Counted from the first letter of the stretch, positions 25,223-33,441 are shown. The stretch: DNA of 64,000 bases from Rubrivivax sp. SCN 71-131 (GCA_001724995.1 MEFD01000020.1:1-64000); one strand, 5' to 3'. Notes: generated by a model not told the origin, from the sequence alone. Made by a program: numbers and translations.

Positions 25223-27058
25223 ATGGCCCGCATCGAAAACCACAAATACAGCATCGAGGAAGCCTTCAGGGAGTGCTTCTACATCGTTCCCGACTACCAA
25301 CGCGAGTACGTCTGGACGGACAAGGAAGTGCATCAACTGCTGGAGGACATCGGCGAGCAGATAGATGCGGGCACCACGCGGGAATACTTCATCGGCACCG
25401 TTCTGGTTTCGCCAACCGACCAGAAGAACCACTACGAGGTCATCGACGGGCAACAACGCCTGACCACCTTCTTCCTGCTGTTGTGTGCCCTGAAGCATCT
25501 GTTCCAGGGCGAGCCGCAACGCCAAATGATTTCCGGGCTGATCTCGACCAGCTACGTGGACGGCGACGGCGAGGTTCGCACCAACCTGAAGCTGGAGCCG
25601 CGTTACGAGAGCGCGGGCGAAGTGATGGCCAAGCTCGTGGAGCTGGACGCCGAACCTATGGTCGTGCGCGCAGGCATCCAGGCTGCTGGCATCACGAGCT
25701 TTGGCTCGCTGGAAAATCTGGTTAATGCCTACAGCACGCTGTATCGCTACCTGAAGGACAACTACGACGACACGGCCAAGCTGAAGAAGTATTGGGGCTA
25801 TCTGGCCAACAATGTGGTGTTCATCCAGATCTCCACCGACGTCAGCAGCGCGCTGAAGATTTTCGAGACCATCAACGAGCGCGGCGTGGGCCTGAACCCG
25901 ATGGACTTGCTCAAGAACCTGCTGTTCACGCAGGTGAAGCAAACTCAGTTTACCCAGCTCAAGGACGAGTGGAAGAAGATCACAAAGCCGCTGGAGAAGG
26001 AAAAAGAAAAGCCCCTGCGCTTCCTGCGCTACTTTCTGATGGCGAACTACGTCATCAAGAACGAGCGCGGCGATGCAGTGGTGCGCGAAGACGAGATCTA
26101 CGACTGGTTCATCGCCAAGGGCAACGCGGCGCTGTGCGATTACGAAGGCAAGCCCTTCGAGTTCGTTCGCAAGGTGATCCGCAACGTCGAGCACTACCTG
26201 GCCTTTGCCAACGGGCTGGGCAATGACGGCAAGCCCAGTCTGGCAATGGACAGCCTCAAGCGGCTGGCCGGTGGTGCATTCAGCTTGCACTACGTCTTGC
26301 TGCTGGCGGCGGCGAACTTTCCAAAGCCGCTGTTCGATCACTTCGTGGCACAGTTGGAGAGCTTCCTCTTCTACTACATCTTCACCAAGACGCCGACCAA
26401 GGATCTGGAACGCAGTTTCTCGCAATGGGCCGACGAGCTGCGTGCAATAGCCGAGGCCAGCGATCCGGTGAAGCAGAAGGTGCAGCTCAACGCCTTCGTT
26501 GCCGACCGCTTCGAAAAGAACATGGCGGGCAAGTCGCAGGAACTGGCCGATGCCCTCAAGCGCTTCACGCTGCATTCGATGCAGCAGTACCGTACACGCT
26601 ACTTACTCGCGCGACTGACCCAGCACGTCGAGATGGCGTTCAGTGGGCTGAAGGTTCCGGGTAGCTTGGAGCCCTTCACCAAGCTGGAAATCGAGCACAT
26701 CCTGCCCGACAACCCGAAGGCGGAACTGCGTGCGACGTGGGCGGAGGAGAACCCGAATGCGGTCTACGACGACTACAAGAATCGCCTCGGCAATCTGACT
26801 TTGCTGGAGAAGCCGATCAACATCGTCGCGGGCAATGACTTCTACGCGGCCAAGCAGGTCGAGTACGGCAAGAGTGGCAACTACCTGACCCGCAGTCTGG
26901 TGACGCTGACTGCCGTTGGGCAGAACACATCTATTTCCCGGATCAACGCCAAACTGGCGGCTTTTCCTGCGTGGAATGCCGCATCCATCGAGAAGCGCCA
27001 TGGGCTGCTCATCACTTTGGCGCAGGAAGTCTGGAAAACGACGACCATCGACGTCTGA
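25223..27058 (+). CDS. GmrSD-like type IV restriction endonuclease (DUF262 + DUF1524)
   Basis: A 611-residue single-chain enzyme. The DUF262/GmrS-like N-domain shows 'YIVPDYQREYVWTDKEV' and 'YEVIDGQQRLTTFFLL' (about residues 18-100), the nucleotide-binding/hydrolysis motif of the family. The C-terminal DUF1524/GmrD-like HNH domain shows 'KLEIEHILPDNP' near residue 485 and 'NRLGNLTLLEKPINIVAGN' near 520. These enzymes cut DNA carrying modified bases such as glucosylated hydroxymethylcytosine. Such an enzyme inside a BREX operon recalls BrxU, which complements BREX by targeting modified phages that evade it. A clear AGAGGAA ribosome-binding site precedes the ATG. The stop codon directly abuts the converging prophage Rz stop. 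Confidence 0.88.
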   Translation: MARIENHKYSIEEAFRECFYIVPDYQREYVWTDKEVHQLLEDIGEQIDAGTTREYFIGTVLVSPTDQKNHYEVIDGQQRLTTFFLLLCALKHLFQGEPQRQMISGLISTSYVDGDGEVRTNLKLEPRYESAGEVMAKLVELDAEPMVVRAGIQAAGITSFGSLENLVNAYSTLYRYLKDNYDDTAKLKKYWGYLANNVVFIQISTDVSSALKIFETINERGVGLNPMDLLKNLLFTQVKQTQFTQLKDEWKKITKPLEKEKEKPLRFLRYFLMANYVIKNERGDAVVREDEIYDWFIAKGNAALCDYEGKPFEFVRKVIRNVEHYLAFANGLGNDGKPSLAMDSLKRLAGGAFSLHYVLLLAAANFPKPLFDHFVAQLESFLFYYIFTKTPTKDLERSFSQWADELRAIAEASDPVKQKVQLNAFVADRFEKNMAGKSQELADALKRFTLHSMQQYRTRYLLARLTQHVEMAFSGLKVPGSLEPFTKLEIEHILPDNPKAELRATWAEENPNAVYDDYKNRLGNLTLLEKPINIVAGNDFYAAKQVEYGKSGNYLTRSLVTLTAVGQNTSISRINAKLAAFPAWNAASIEKRHGLLITLAQEVWKTTTIDV

Positions 27059-27574
27059 TCACGGCGTGGGTGGAGGGGTTTGCTTTGCCATACCCATCTC
27101 CCCGACCCACGCCTGCAACGCCCTCAGTTGCTCGGCGTTCTCGTGGCAGGTCTGGTAGTTGGCGGCAACGGTTCCGGCGACGGCAGAGAGCGCAATCCCT
27201 GCGGCGGCCGCATCAGCATCTCGGGCGGGCTCGGGCAGATCACCGGCGGCGGCAGCGTCGTGCAGGCGCACAAAGCCACGATTGATAGCGCAAGCAGCAT
27301 CGGCTTGAACGGGCACATAGACAGGAACCTCCTTGATGATGGTGTCGCCCTTCTCGCGGACGACGCGGACGCGGTCGACGTACTCGGTGACGACCTTGAC
27401 GGCGGCTTGCGCCTGCCTCTCGCGGACGGCGGCGGCGTGCAGGGTTTGTTGTTGGATGGCAGCGTCCCACTGGGCCTGAACGTGGCCCGCGCCCTTGATC
27501 CAGCCGAAGCCGATCAGGGCGGCGGCGAGCAGGACGACGGCCAGCCAGCGGTACGGCCACGGGATCAGGTTCAT
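27059..27574 (-). CDS. Rz-like i-spanin
   Basis: A 171-residue inner-membrane spanin. An N-terminal transmembrane helix (WLAVVLLAAALIGFGWI, about residues 8-24) is followed by a periplasmic helical stretch rich in Ala, Gln and charged residues, as expected for the coiled coil that spans the periplasm. Together with Rz1 it would fuse inner and outer membranes at the last step of lysis. It starts at the ATG overlapping the lysozyme stop and contains the rz1 frame inside it. It is the last prophage gene; its stop abuts the stop of the BREX-side restriction gene with no spacer. Confidence 0.8.
   Translation of the reverse strand: MNLIPWPYRWLAVVLLAAALIGFGWIKGAGHVQAQWDAAIQQQTLHAAAVRERQAQAAVKVVTEYVDRVRVVREKGDTIIKEVPVYVPVQADAACAINRGFVRLHDAAAAGDLPEPARDADAAAAGIALSAVAGTVAANYQTCHENAEQLRALQAWVGEMGMAKQTPPPTP
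27124..27318 (-). CDS. Rz1-like o-spanin lipoprotein nested in Rz
   Basis: A 64-residue product in another frame entirely within rz. It has a short hydrophobic signal (MLLALSIVAL) ending in an LCAC lipobox, with Cys19 the likely lipidated residue, and then a proline-rich tail (TLPPPVICPSPPE ... EPLPPTTRP). Both properties define Rz1 lipoproteins, which sit in the outer membrane and contact Rz. The nested layout matches lambda. An internal Met7 start is also possible. The prediction is good because signal, lipobox, proline content and location agree. Confidence 0.75.
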   Translation of the reverse strand: MCPFKPMLLALSIVALCACTTLPPPVICPSPPEMLMRPPQGLRSLPSPEPLPPTTRPATRTPSN

Positions 27575-28071
27575 GGCGCTTCCCCTATGCACTGGCGGTA
27601 TTCGGCCTGCCGTCGTGTGGCCAGCCCGCCGCACAAGCGCGCATTGGCAGGCAGCGCGCAGTCCTTGCCCTGGAAGAAGCGCCAGCGAAGCAGCTCGGAA
27701 CACGCACCGGCGTAGTCCTCGGCGTTGAGTTTGCGCACCAGCGTGGACTGGCAGAACGCGCGGCTGCCGACGTTGTAGGAGAAGCTGACCAGCGCGTCGT
27801 ACTCGTGCTGGGCCAGCGGCACGGTCACGCAGCTTTTCAGGGCACCCTCGAACTGCTGCACATCGGTGAGCGCCCGCGCCAGCGCCTTCGGTGGCGTGGT
27901 GGTGTCGCCCAGCTTCACGCCCGTGGTGGTGCCGAAGCCGATGGTCGGCACGTCACCCTTGACCGGAATCACTGCGCGGTCGGTGTAGCCCTCGTGCAGC
28001 ACGATGCCGACCAGGGCTGCGGCGGACAGCGTCAGCGCAGCCACGGTGCGCCGTTGCGGAGGCCGGATCAT
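27571..28071 (-). CDS. phage lysozyme with N-terminal hydrophobic anchor (SAR-type)
   Basis: A 166-residue GH24 muramidase. Glu27 in 'LHEGYTDRAV' with Asp40 and Thr43 in 'KGDVPTIGFG' form the E-D-T triad expected for T4/P21-type lysozymes, and 'FSYNVGSRAFCQSTLVRKLN' is the conserved later helix region (quoted in part). Residues 9-25 are hydrophobic and weakly charged, like a signal-arrest-release anchor, so export may not need a large-hole holin. The start overlaps the holin-like stop by ATGA and the stop overlaps Rz, forming a compact lysis cassette. Enzyme call strong; SAR mode inferred. Confidence 0.87.
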   Translation of the reverse strand: MIRPPQRRTVAALTLSAAALVGIVLHEGYTDRAVIPVKGDVPTIGFGTTTGVKLGDTTTPPKALARALTDVQQFEGALKSCVTVPLAQHEYDALVSFSYNVGSRAFCQSTLVRKLNAEDYAGACSELLRWRFFQGKDCALPANARLCGGLATRRQAEYRQCIGEAP

Positions 28072-28295
28072 CGGTGCATCTCCGGCTGTGCAACGATGCG
28101 CGCCACGGTCGCGCCGATGCTGGCGGCGAAGGCCAGCAGCACGAACGCGCCACGCGGCAATACGTCGCCGAAGATCGGCACCACCACTTCCGCCGCTGTG
28201 AAGGCAGCGGCCAGCAGCGAGAAACGGATGCTCCAGGCACGGCGCAGCACACGCCGCCAGTCGTCGAGCAGGCAGAGCTTGGACCGGGCGGTCAT
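28068..28295 (-). CDS. small holin-like membrane protein
   Basis: A 75-residue protein with two hydrophobic stretches, SIRFSLLAAAFTAAEVVV and GAFVLLAFAASIGATVARI, separated by a short loop, and a basic N-terminus (MTARSKLCLLDDWRRVLRR). Size, topology and its place directly before the lysozyme fit a holin or pinholin that times lysis. It overlaps both neighbours by 4 bp. Holins share little sequence, so this rests on topology and position. Confidence 0.65.
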   Translation of the reverse strand: MTARSKLCLLDDWRRVLRRAWSIRFSLLAAAFTAAEVVVPIFGDVLPRGAFVLLAFAASIGATVARIVAQPEMHR

Positions 28296-28594
28296 TGCGC
28301 ACCTCCCATCAGCTTCAACTTGATCGCGGCACCGACCAGCAGCGCGGCCAGGATGCCGGTGGTGACAACCTTCACGGCGGTCTGCCACGCGGTGCGACGT
28401 GCATCGCGCCACGCCTCAAGCAGATCGCGCAACTCGCGGATGTCCTTCGCGGCGCTGCCGTTCTCCAGCCCGAGATGGGCGAGGCAACGCTCGGCACCGC
28501 GTTCGGCGGCGCGGTCGAGCAGATCGTCGAAGTCCTCGCGGCGCAAGAGCAGCATGTTTTCCACGATGGTGGCAGGTTGGGTTTCTTCGGTCAT
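28292..28594 (-). CDS. DUF6127-like single-pass phage membrane protein
   Basis: A 100-residue protein. The first 65 residues are an amphipathic charged helix (REDFDDLLDRAAERGAERC ... IRELRDLLEAWRD), followed by one hydrophobic helix near the C-terminus (VVTTGILAALLVGAAIKL). Proteins of this type (DUF6127) sit at the start of lysis cassettes and may be an antiholin or second holin. It overlaps the holin start by 4 bp. A terminator lies just upstream (28,637-28,673), so the lysis genes likely have their own promoter around 28,600. Confidence 0.55.
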   Translation of the reverse strand: MTEETQPATIVENMLLLRREDFDDLLDRAAERGAERCLAHLGLENGSAAKDIRELRDLLEAWRDARRTAWQTAVKVVTTGILAALLVGAAIKLKLMGGAQ

Positions 28595-28636
28595 TTACTT
28601 TCTCCAGTTCAACGAAGTTGCGACGAAGCCAAATGC

Positions 28637-28673
28637 AAAACCCGCCCGATGCCGAAGCACCGAGGCGGGTTTC
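28637..28673 (-). terminator. rho-independent terminator between tail and lysis genes
   Basis: On the minus strand ACCCGCC and GGGCGGGT pair, with an inner stem capped by a TTCG loop, followed by TTTTGC. It would end the tail operon after the gene at 28,704. The right arm and tail (GGCGGGTTTTGCATTTGG) nearly match the terminator at 56,175-56,204. Confidence 0.7.
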
Positions 28674-28703
28674 AGGGGGAACGAGGGTTGTTGAGGGAAC
28701 GGT

Positions 28704-28925
28704 TTAGATGTCGATGATTTCCATCGGCAGCGACGGCGCGACGCCCTCGATCACGTCGTCGCGCACGAACACGGTTTGGCCGACGCTGGCCTCGCCGCGC
28801 GCGCGGATCAGGCCGCCGCCGGGGAGCACCACTAGGGCGACACCCCCACCGACTTCAAGCACGGTGCCCGCCTGCAGCGGCGCGTCGGGCAGCAACTGCC
28901 GGAACTGCTGGTAGAGGTTATGCAT
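28704..28925 (-). CDS. small phage tail-region protein, unknown
   Basis: A 73-residue protein with a helical start (MHNLYQQFRQLLPD) and a compact beta-rich body (GTVLEVGGGVALVVLPGGGL ... VGQTVFVRDDVIEG, quoted in part). The beta part resembles OB-like or baseplate-spike domains seen in small tail-tip proteins, but I do not recognise the family. Its start overlaps the stop of the large tail-tip gene by 8 bp and the tail-operon terminator follows, so it is the last structural gene. Confidence 0.6.
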   Translation of the reverse strand: MHNLYQQFRQLLPDAPLQAGTVLEVGGGVALVVLPGGGLIRARGEASVGQTVFVRDDVIEGVAPSLPMEIIDI

Positions 28926-30786
28926 GGCTCTGCACTCCCAGGGTCTGCCAGACCTCCGGCAGACCTGCTTCGACGCGCGTGGAGCGCACGATGCCCAGCC
29001 GCGCCACGCCGCCGTCCTGATAGGCGACGAACGCGCCCGGTTCGATGATTCCGGTTTCCGGCAGCACCGGCAGGCGCAGCGTCACCTCGATCTGGCGGCC
29101 CGTGTCGGACAGGATGGCGATGCCGCGCTGGCGCGCCGCCGCCGCTTGGGTGATGAGCGCATCCACCACCATCGGCGCGAGCACGTCGCCCGCCGTGCCG
29201 GCGCGCGTGACCTGGCCGAGCACGCCGGTTTCTTGCCCTGCCACGAACACGCGGTTGTAGGCGGGCTTGTCGATCCAGCGCAGCGACTCGCGCGCCACGA
29301 CATCCACTGGCAGCACGAAGTCCGGCGTCACATCCGTCCACCAGTCCCACGGCACCACCGGATAGCGGTGGCGCACCCGCAAAATCTTCTCGGACGGGTG
29401 CGGCAGCAGGTAGCCGCCCGCCGCACCGACGATGGTCGTCAGCGCCTCGATCCATGTGCCTTGCTTGGCGAACACGCCCGTGGGCACAAGCCAGTCGGTC
29501 AGCGCCCAATCCACCGTCCAGCCCAACGGGATGCCGTTGATGGTCAGCACATCCTCCATCAACTGCCGCGCGCTGCGCGGCTCGGTGTTGGCGAAGGTGA
29601 TCACCGGCGCGTAGGGAGCGGCCAGCGTCGCGCTGCGCCCGCGCCCAGTAATGCGAATGCTGGCGTCACCGAACACGCGCTCGCGACTCAGGTTCTCTGC
29701 CAGAACGTGAAAGGCGGTGCCGTTGACCGTGACGATCAGATCGACCGGCGCAGCCCCCACCTCGGGCACGACCAGCGCTTCGGCGATCACGGGCAACGTC
29801 GCCTCGAAGCCCCACGCCCACGAATCGGCATCCAGCGATAGCGACAGGCCCAGCACCGGCACCGGCGTGCCATCCGGCCAGCGCGTCAGCGTCACCTCAT
29901 TGATCACGAAATACACCCTCCGATTGGGAACGAGTACCGATCCGGCATCCGGGTGATCGAAGTGCTCGCAGACGAACAACAGATCGCCGTCGATGGCGGC
30001 GTCCTCGGTGAACAGCAGATGCGCGTTCGGTAGGTAGCAGGCAGGCTCCTCCGGCGGCACGAACGGCACCGGCGGATGGCGACCCGGCAGCGGGCGCATC
30101 GCCGCCTGCCAGAGTGACTCCCACCAGCGGCGCAGGTAGACCGCGCTGCGGATGCCCTCGGCGTGGAAGTGCCCAGCGTGGCGCAGCGCTTCCTGATAGA
30201 GCGAAACAGCCGTGAAGCGGCGGTCACGCAAGGTGTCCTGATGCCCGATGACCCAGCGCAGCCATTCGGCGCGGATGGCCTCCTCGAAGGCCGAACTGCG
30301 CGCCGCGCGCAGCCGGATGGCGTCGGCGTGACCCGCGCGCCCACCGGTTTGCACTGGCAGCGCCTCTTGATGCCACGCCCGACGGGCCACGGGCGCGCGC
30401 ACGCGCGTGCTGTGGCGTCGAAACTCCACGCCCACCACCCGTGGGCCAGCCACCTGCCACGGCGCGCCCGTGGGCGCGTGTTCGCGCACGGTGGCCTCGC
30501 GCCGATCCTCGGCCCCGGCGCTGTGTTCAGCCGCGTGCTGCCAGCGGGTGGCGCTCTGGCCGGTGACCGGGCGTACCGCGTAGGACTGGTAACGTGCATC
30601 GGCCACCATCGCCAGCGGCGGGAAGGTGCCCGCCAGCACCACGTCCGTCACCGGCACCGCCTGCGCCGCGAACACCAGCGCAGGCAGCGTGCCGATCAGT
30701 GCCGCATTGGCGTTCGGGATCGCGGTGGCGGTGAAGCTCAGTTCCGGCAGCGTCGCGGCGAGGAGGACATCGCCGGGTTCGCTCAT
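28918..30786 (-). CDS. phage tail-tip/hub-like protein
   Basis: A 622-residue structural protein. The N-terminus carries three short imitations of one pattern, 'LAATLPELSFTATA', 'IGTLPALVFAAQAV' and 'LAGTFPPLAMVADA', like a small beta repeat. The later half (about 300-600) has the order of tail-hub/baseplate proteins: 'VYFVINEVTLTRWPDG', 'SARQLMEDVLTINGIPLGW', 'GGYLLPHPSEKILRVRHRYP' and 'YNRVFVAGQETGVLGQVTRAG' (quoted in pieces). Position near the end of the tail operon agrees with a hub or tip role at the cell-contact end. No enzymatic domain is evident. Confidence 0.6.
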   Translation of the reverse strand: MSEPGDVLLAATLPELSFTATAIPNANAALIGTLPALVFAAQAVPVTDVVLAGTFPPLAMVADARYQSYAVRPVTGQSATRWQHAAEHSAGAEDRREATVREHAPTGAPWQVAGPRVVGVEFRRHSTRVRAPVARRAWHQEALPVQTGGRAGHADAIRLRAARSSAFEEAIRAEWLRWVIGHQDTLRDRRFTAVSLYQEALRHAGHFHAEGIRSAVYLRRWWESLWQAAMRPLPGRHPPVPFVPPEEPACYLPNAHLLFTEDAAIDGDLLFVCEHFDHPDAGSVLVPNRRVYFVINEVTLTRWPDGTPVPVLGLSLSLDADSWAWGFEATLPVIAEALVVPEVGAAPVDLIVTVNGTAFHVLAENLSRERVFGDASIRITGRGRSATLAAPYAPVITFANTEPRSARQLMEDVLTINGIPLGWTVDWALTDWLVPTGVFAKQGTWIEALTTIVGAAGGYLLPHPSEKILRVRHRYPVVPWDWWTDVTPDFVLPVDVVARESLRWIDKPAYNRVFVAGQETGVLGQVTRAGTAGDVLAPMVVDALITQAAAARQRGIAILSDTGRQIEVTLRLPVLPETGIIEPGAFVAYQDGGVARLGIVRSTRVEAGLPEVWQTLGVQSHA

Positions 30787-30789
30787 GGG

Positions 30790-31179
30790 CTACCCCAGCA
30801 GACCGGACACGATGCGGGTGTAACCCCCGGCGTACAGCGTGGTGGACGGCAGGCGCAACTCGCCCGCACCGTCCAGATCGGACACATCGCAGTCCCACGC
30901 CAGCGTGCCATCGCCATTGACGATGCGCGCCCACGTCGCCACGCCGCCGGTTTCGATAAGCGCCTCGCCGGTGGGAGCGATGCTCAACAGGCCATCCTCG
31001 ACCTCACCGACGGGTTCGACTAGCACGATGGTCGCCAGCAGATCGCCGCTCGGGGCTGCGCCCAAGGCTGGGCGCGCGCCACCGTAGATCCGCACGCTGG
31101 CATTCTGCGTGCCGATGGCGAGGAAGTTGACGACAGCGTTCAGGCGGTAATCGCCCAGCGCGTTGGAAATCTGGATCAC
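30790..31179 (-). CDS. phage tail-region protein, unknown
   Basis: A 129-residue beta-rich protein (MIQISNALGDYRLNAVVNF ... ALIETGGVATWARIVNGDG). No family is recognised. Its ATG overlaps the stop of the gene to its right and it ends three bases before the hub-like gene start, so it is a member of the tail-tip operon. It may be a small adaptor or chaperone for the neighbouring tip proteins. Confidence 0.6.
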   Translation of the reverse strand: MIQISNALGDYRLNAVVNFLAIGTQNASVRIYGGARPALGAAPSGDLLATIVLVEPVGEVEDGLLSIAPTGEALIETGGVATWARIVNGDGTLAWDCDVSDLDGAGELRLPSTTLYAGGYTRIVSGLLG

Positions 31180-32156
31180 GGGGACATCTCCGTCATGGGT
31201 TGCGCGCGCAGGTTGTCGGCGACGACGGCGCGGTGCTGGCGTTCGTGGTCAAAGGCGATGACGAGGTAGCGCGGCACGTCGTTGATGTGGTCGAACGAAT
31301 ACGCGCCACTGCCCGCGTCGCTCCACGTCTCGCGCACCACGGCGTAGGTGGCTTGGTCGATCAGCAGCACGCGCCGCCGCAGTGGTTCATCGGCGATCAC
31401 GCTCTTGACGCGGTGCTTGACGGTGCCCGCGATGCGGTGGTGGCCGTGGTAGTAGTGGTTGCGCTGGCCAAGCAGCGGACGCAAGGCACGGTGGTGGTAG
31501 CCGACCATCGCCGCGTTGTCCGGCACGAGGATGCGATGCGCCAGCGCTACCGGCAGACGCCGATGCGCGGGAACGGGCGCATCCTCCAGCACGGTCGGCG
31601 CATCTCCGGCCGCGCGATGCAGGCGCAGCGTGATGCCGTAGCCGAAGATGCAGGGACGGAAGGCCGAATACCACCGCTTGAAGTCACGCCAGACGACTTC
31701 GCCATCGACCGACAGTTGCAGCAGCCACACGCCCAGATGGGTTTGGCGCTTCACGTCGAGCCGCAGCGTGCGCCGCGCGCCGACCACAGCCCAACCGGCC
31801 CACGCTTCGGCAATGTGCTCCGACTCGGAGCCGCCACTCGTCCAGTACGAATGCGCCCAGTTGTTGTTGTAGACGCACAGGCGATGCCCTTCGTAGGTCG
31901 CCACGCCCGTCCACAGCCAGAAGCCAAAGTGCGGCGGCGGTGCAGCCGATGCCACGATCTCCACGTCCATCTCGAACCAGAAGTCGGTGGACAGAGGTGC
32001 ATCCGTCAGCCGCCAGAAGTTCTGGGCGTTGTTGAACACCAACCGGGCCGCCTGTTCGGCTTCTTCCCACGTCGCCGTGATGCCGCCGCCACCGCCGTTG
32101 CTGGCGAAGCCGGACGGAATGCCGGAGACAAAATCCTCCTCGAACGGATAGGCCAT
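31176..32156 (-). CDS. phage tail fibre/tip protein with C-terminal Ig-like segment
   Basis: A 326-residue protein. The first 170 residues are aromatic and glycine-rich like a lectin or jelly-roll fold (AQNFWRLTDAPLSTDFWFEM, GFWLWTGVATYEGH). The C-terminal 65 residues match a segment common in phage tail fibres: 'RRRVLLIDQATYAVVRETWSD' followed by 'YSFDHINDVPRYLVIAFDHE', close to carboxypeptidase-regulatory-like repeats (both quoted only in part). It may contact the host surface. Overlaps the small downstream gene by 4 bp. Function is inferred from fold type and position. Confidence 0.6.
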   Translation of the reverse strand: MAYPFEEDFVSGIPSGFASNGGGGGITATWEEAEQAARLVFNNAQNFWRLTDAPLSTDFWFEMDVEIVASAAPPPHFGFWLWTGVATYEGHRLCVYNNNWAHSYWTSGGSESEHIAEAWAGWAVVGARRTLRLDVKRQTHLGVWLLQLSVDGEVVWRDFKRWYSAFRPCIFGYGITLRLHRAAGDAPTVLEDAPVPAHRRLPVALAHRILVPDNAAMVGYHHRALRPLLGQRNHYYHGHHRIAGTVKHRVKSVIADEPLRRRVLLIDQATYAVVRETWSDAGSGAYSFDHINDVPRYLVIAFDHERQHRAVVADNLRAQPMTEMSP

Positions 32157-32159
32157 CGC

Positions 32160-33431
32160 TCACGGCCTCCACGGCCCGGTGATGTCGAAGCAAAAGCCAC
32201 AGCTGTTGGCTTCACTCGAGTACGAACTGACGGTCACATAGAGGAACTTGCGATCCTCGTAGCCGATGACGTTGTCGATCATCGTCAAATTGCCGTAGGG
32301 CTGGTTCTGGTGAACCCAGAACATTCCCGGCAGCGTGCCACGCAGATGACCGCCACTGGTTTCCCGCAGGTAGATCGGGTGCAAGATCAAGCCGTAGTCC
32401 GGGCCATTGGGAAACGGGATGGCACCGGATCGTCCGGAGATGTTCTGGTTATTGCCGTCGTTCAAGGACAGCATCCCCAATCGGCAGTTGCCACCGATGC
32501 CGGTGTAATCGCGCATACAGATCTTGCCGGTGGTGTCCTGCGCATAGGCCGAGTACGCGTCCTGCCAGGGATAGCTGCCGCCGGTGTAGCCGACCTGCTG
32601 GTAGCGCTCCGAAGCGATCAGATAGGAGGCGAAGTTGTCGCCGGGCTTGTAGCTGTCGAAATCGGTGAAGGCGTGCAGCACGCGCCAGTCACCCTGATAG
32701 CCGGACGAGTTGATAAGGAAGAAGCCCCGGTCATCGCCGATCAGCACCCAGCTTCGGCTCCAGTTACCGTTGTCGCCGGACGTCTCGGCATAGGACTGGC
32801 GCGCGTAATACCACTTGAACCAGCCCGTATACATCGCCGTGCCAGTGCCCGTGGGCACTTCGTTGCGCGTGGGTGCACCGGGAGTGAACGGCGCTTGCGC
32901 ACCGACGAAGGTGTCGATGTCGGCCATCCCTTCAGCAATGGTCACGCGGGCGAACTTCGCCCACGTCGTCGTGTAGCCTTCGGGCAGGCTGTCGTCCACG
33001 CGCAGGTAGTGTCGGTTCGACAGCGGATTCGGGCTGCGGTAGGCGCGCTTGTTGGTGCCGGTGAACGCAATCTCGAAGCCCAGCGGCGCGATTTTCATCG
33101 TGATGCTGGTCTGCGTGGTGGCGGGCGACGCGGGTTCGCCTGCGATACGGAAACTCACCGTGGTGGATGTGATGGCCGTGACCGTGAACTCGCCGTTGTA
33201 GGACGGCTGGTCGCAGCCCTCCACCAGCACCACCTGATCGACCACGAAGCCGTGGCCGGTGCCGATGGTCGCCGTGGCCACGTCGCCCGTGCGCGCTAGC
33301 GCCATCACGGTTTTCAGGTTGAAGCCGGTGACGAGGCAGGCATCCAGCAGCGCCGTCAGGCTGCCCCAGTTGTTGGTCAGCACCGGCGCTCCAGCGAACG
33401 CGTTGTGCATCCATTTGACTTTGTTGCTCAT
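32160..33431 (-). CDS. phage tail protein, probable receptor-side component
   Basis: A 423-residue protein beginning MSNKVKWMHNAFAGAPVL. Aromatic, Gly/Asn/Ser-rich sequence (DFDSYKPGDNFASYLIAS, NCRLGMLSLNDGNNQNISG) suggests an exposed beta structure such as a fibre tip. The start used is the ATG with the conserved-looking 'NNWGSLTALLDACLVTGFN' shortly after; the longer frame from 33,485 would overlap the upstream gene. No enzyme motif is visible. It lies 10 bp after the 1,200-residue repeat protein and is probably assembled with it. Confidence 0.6.
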   Translation of the reverse strand: MSNKVKWMHNAFAGAPVLTNNWGSLTALLDACLVTGFNLKTVMALARTGDVATATIGTGHGFVVDQVVLVEGCDQPSYNGEFTVTAITSTTVSFRIAGEPASPATTQTSITMKIAPLGFEIAFTGTNKRAYRSPNPLSNRHYLRVDDSLPEGYTTTWAKFARVTIAEGMADIDTFVGAQAPFTPGAPTRNEVPTGTGTAMYTGWFKWYYARQSYAETSGDNGNWSRSWVLIGDDRGFFLINSSGYQGDWRVLHAFTDFDSYKPGDNFASYLIASERYQQVGYTGGSYPWQDAYSAYAQDTTGKICMRDYTGIGGNCRLGMLSLNDGNNQNISGRSGAIPFPNGPDYGLILHPIYLRETSGGHLRGTLPGMFWVHQNQPYGNLTMIDNVIGYEDRKFLYVTVSSYSSEANSCGFCFDITGPWRP

Positions 33432-33441
33432 GGCATTCCCC

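Noticed and set aside
31200-33299. 699-codon plus-strand frame opposite the tail genes
   Set aside because: Antisense shadow of high-GC coding DNA on the minus strand; His/Arg/Gly-rich composition, no domain, no ribosome-binding site, and it crosses several well-supported gene boundaries.
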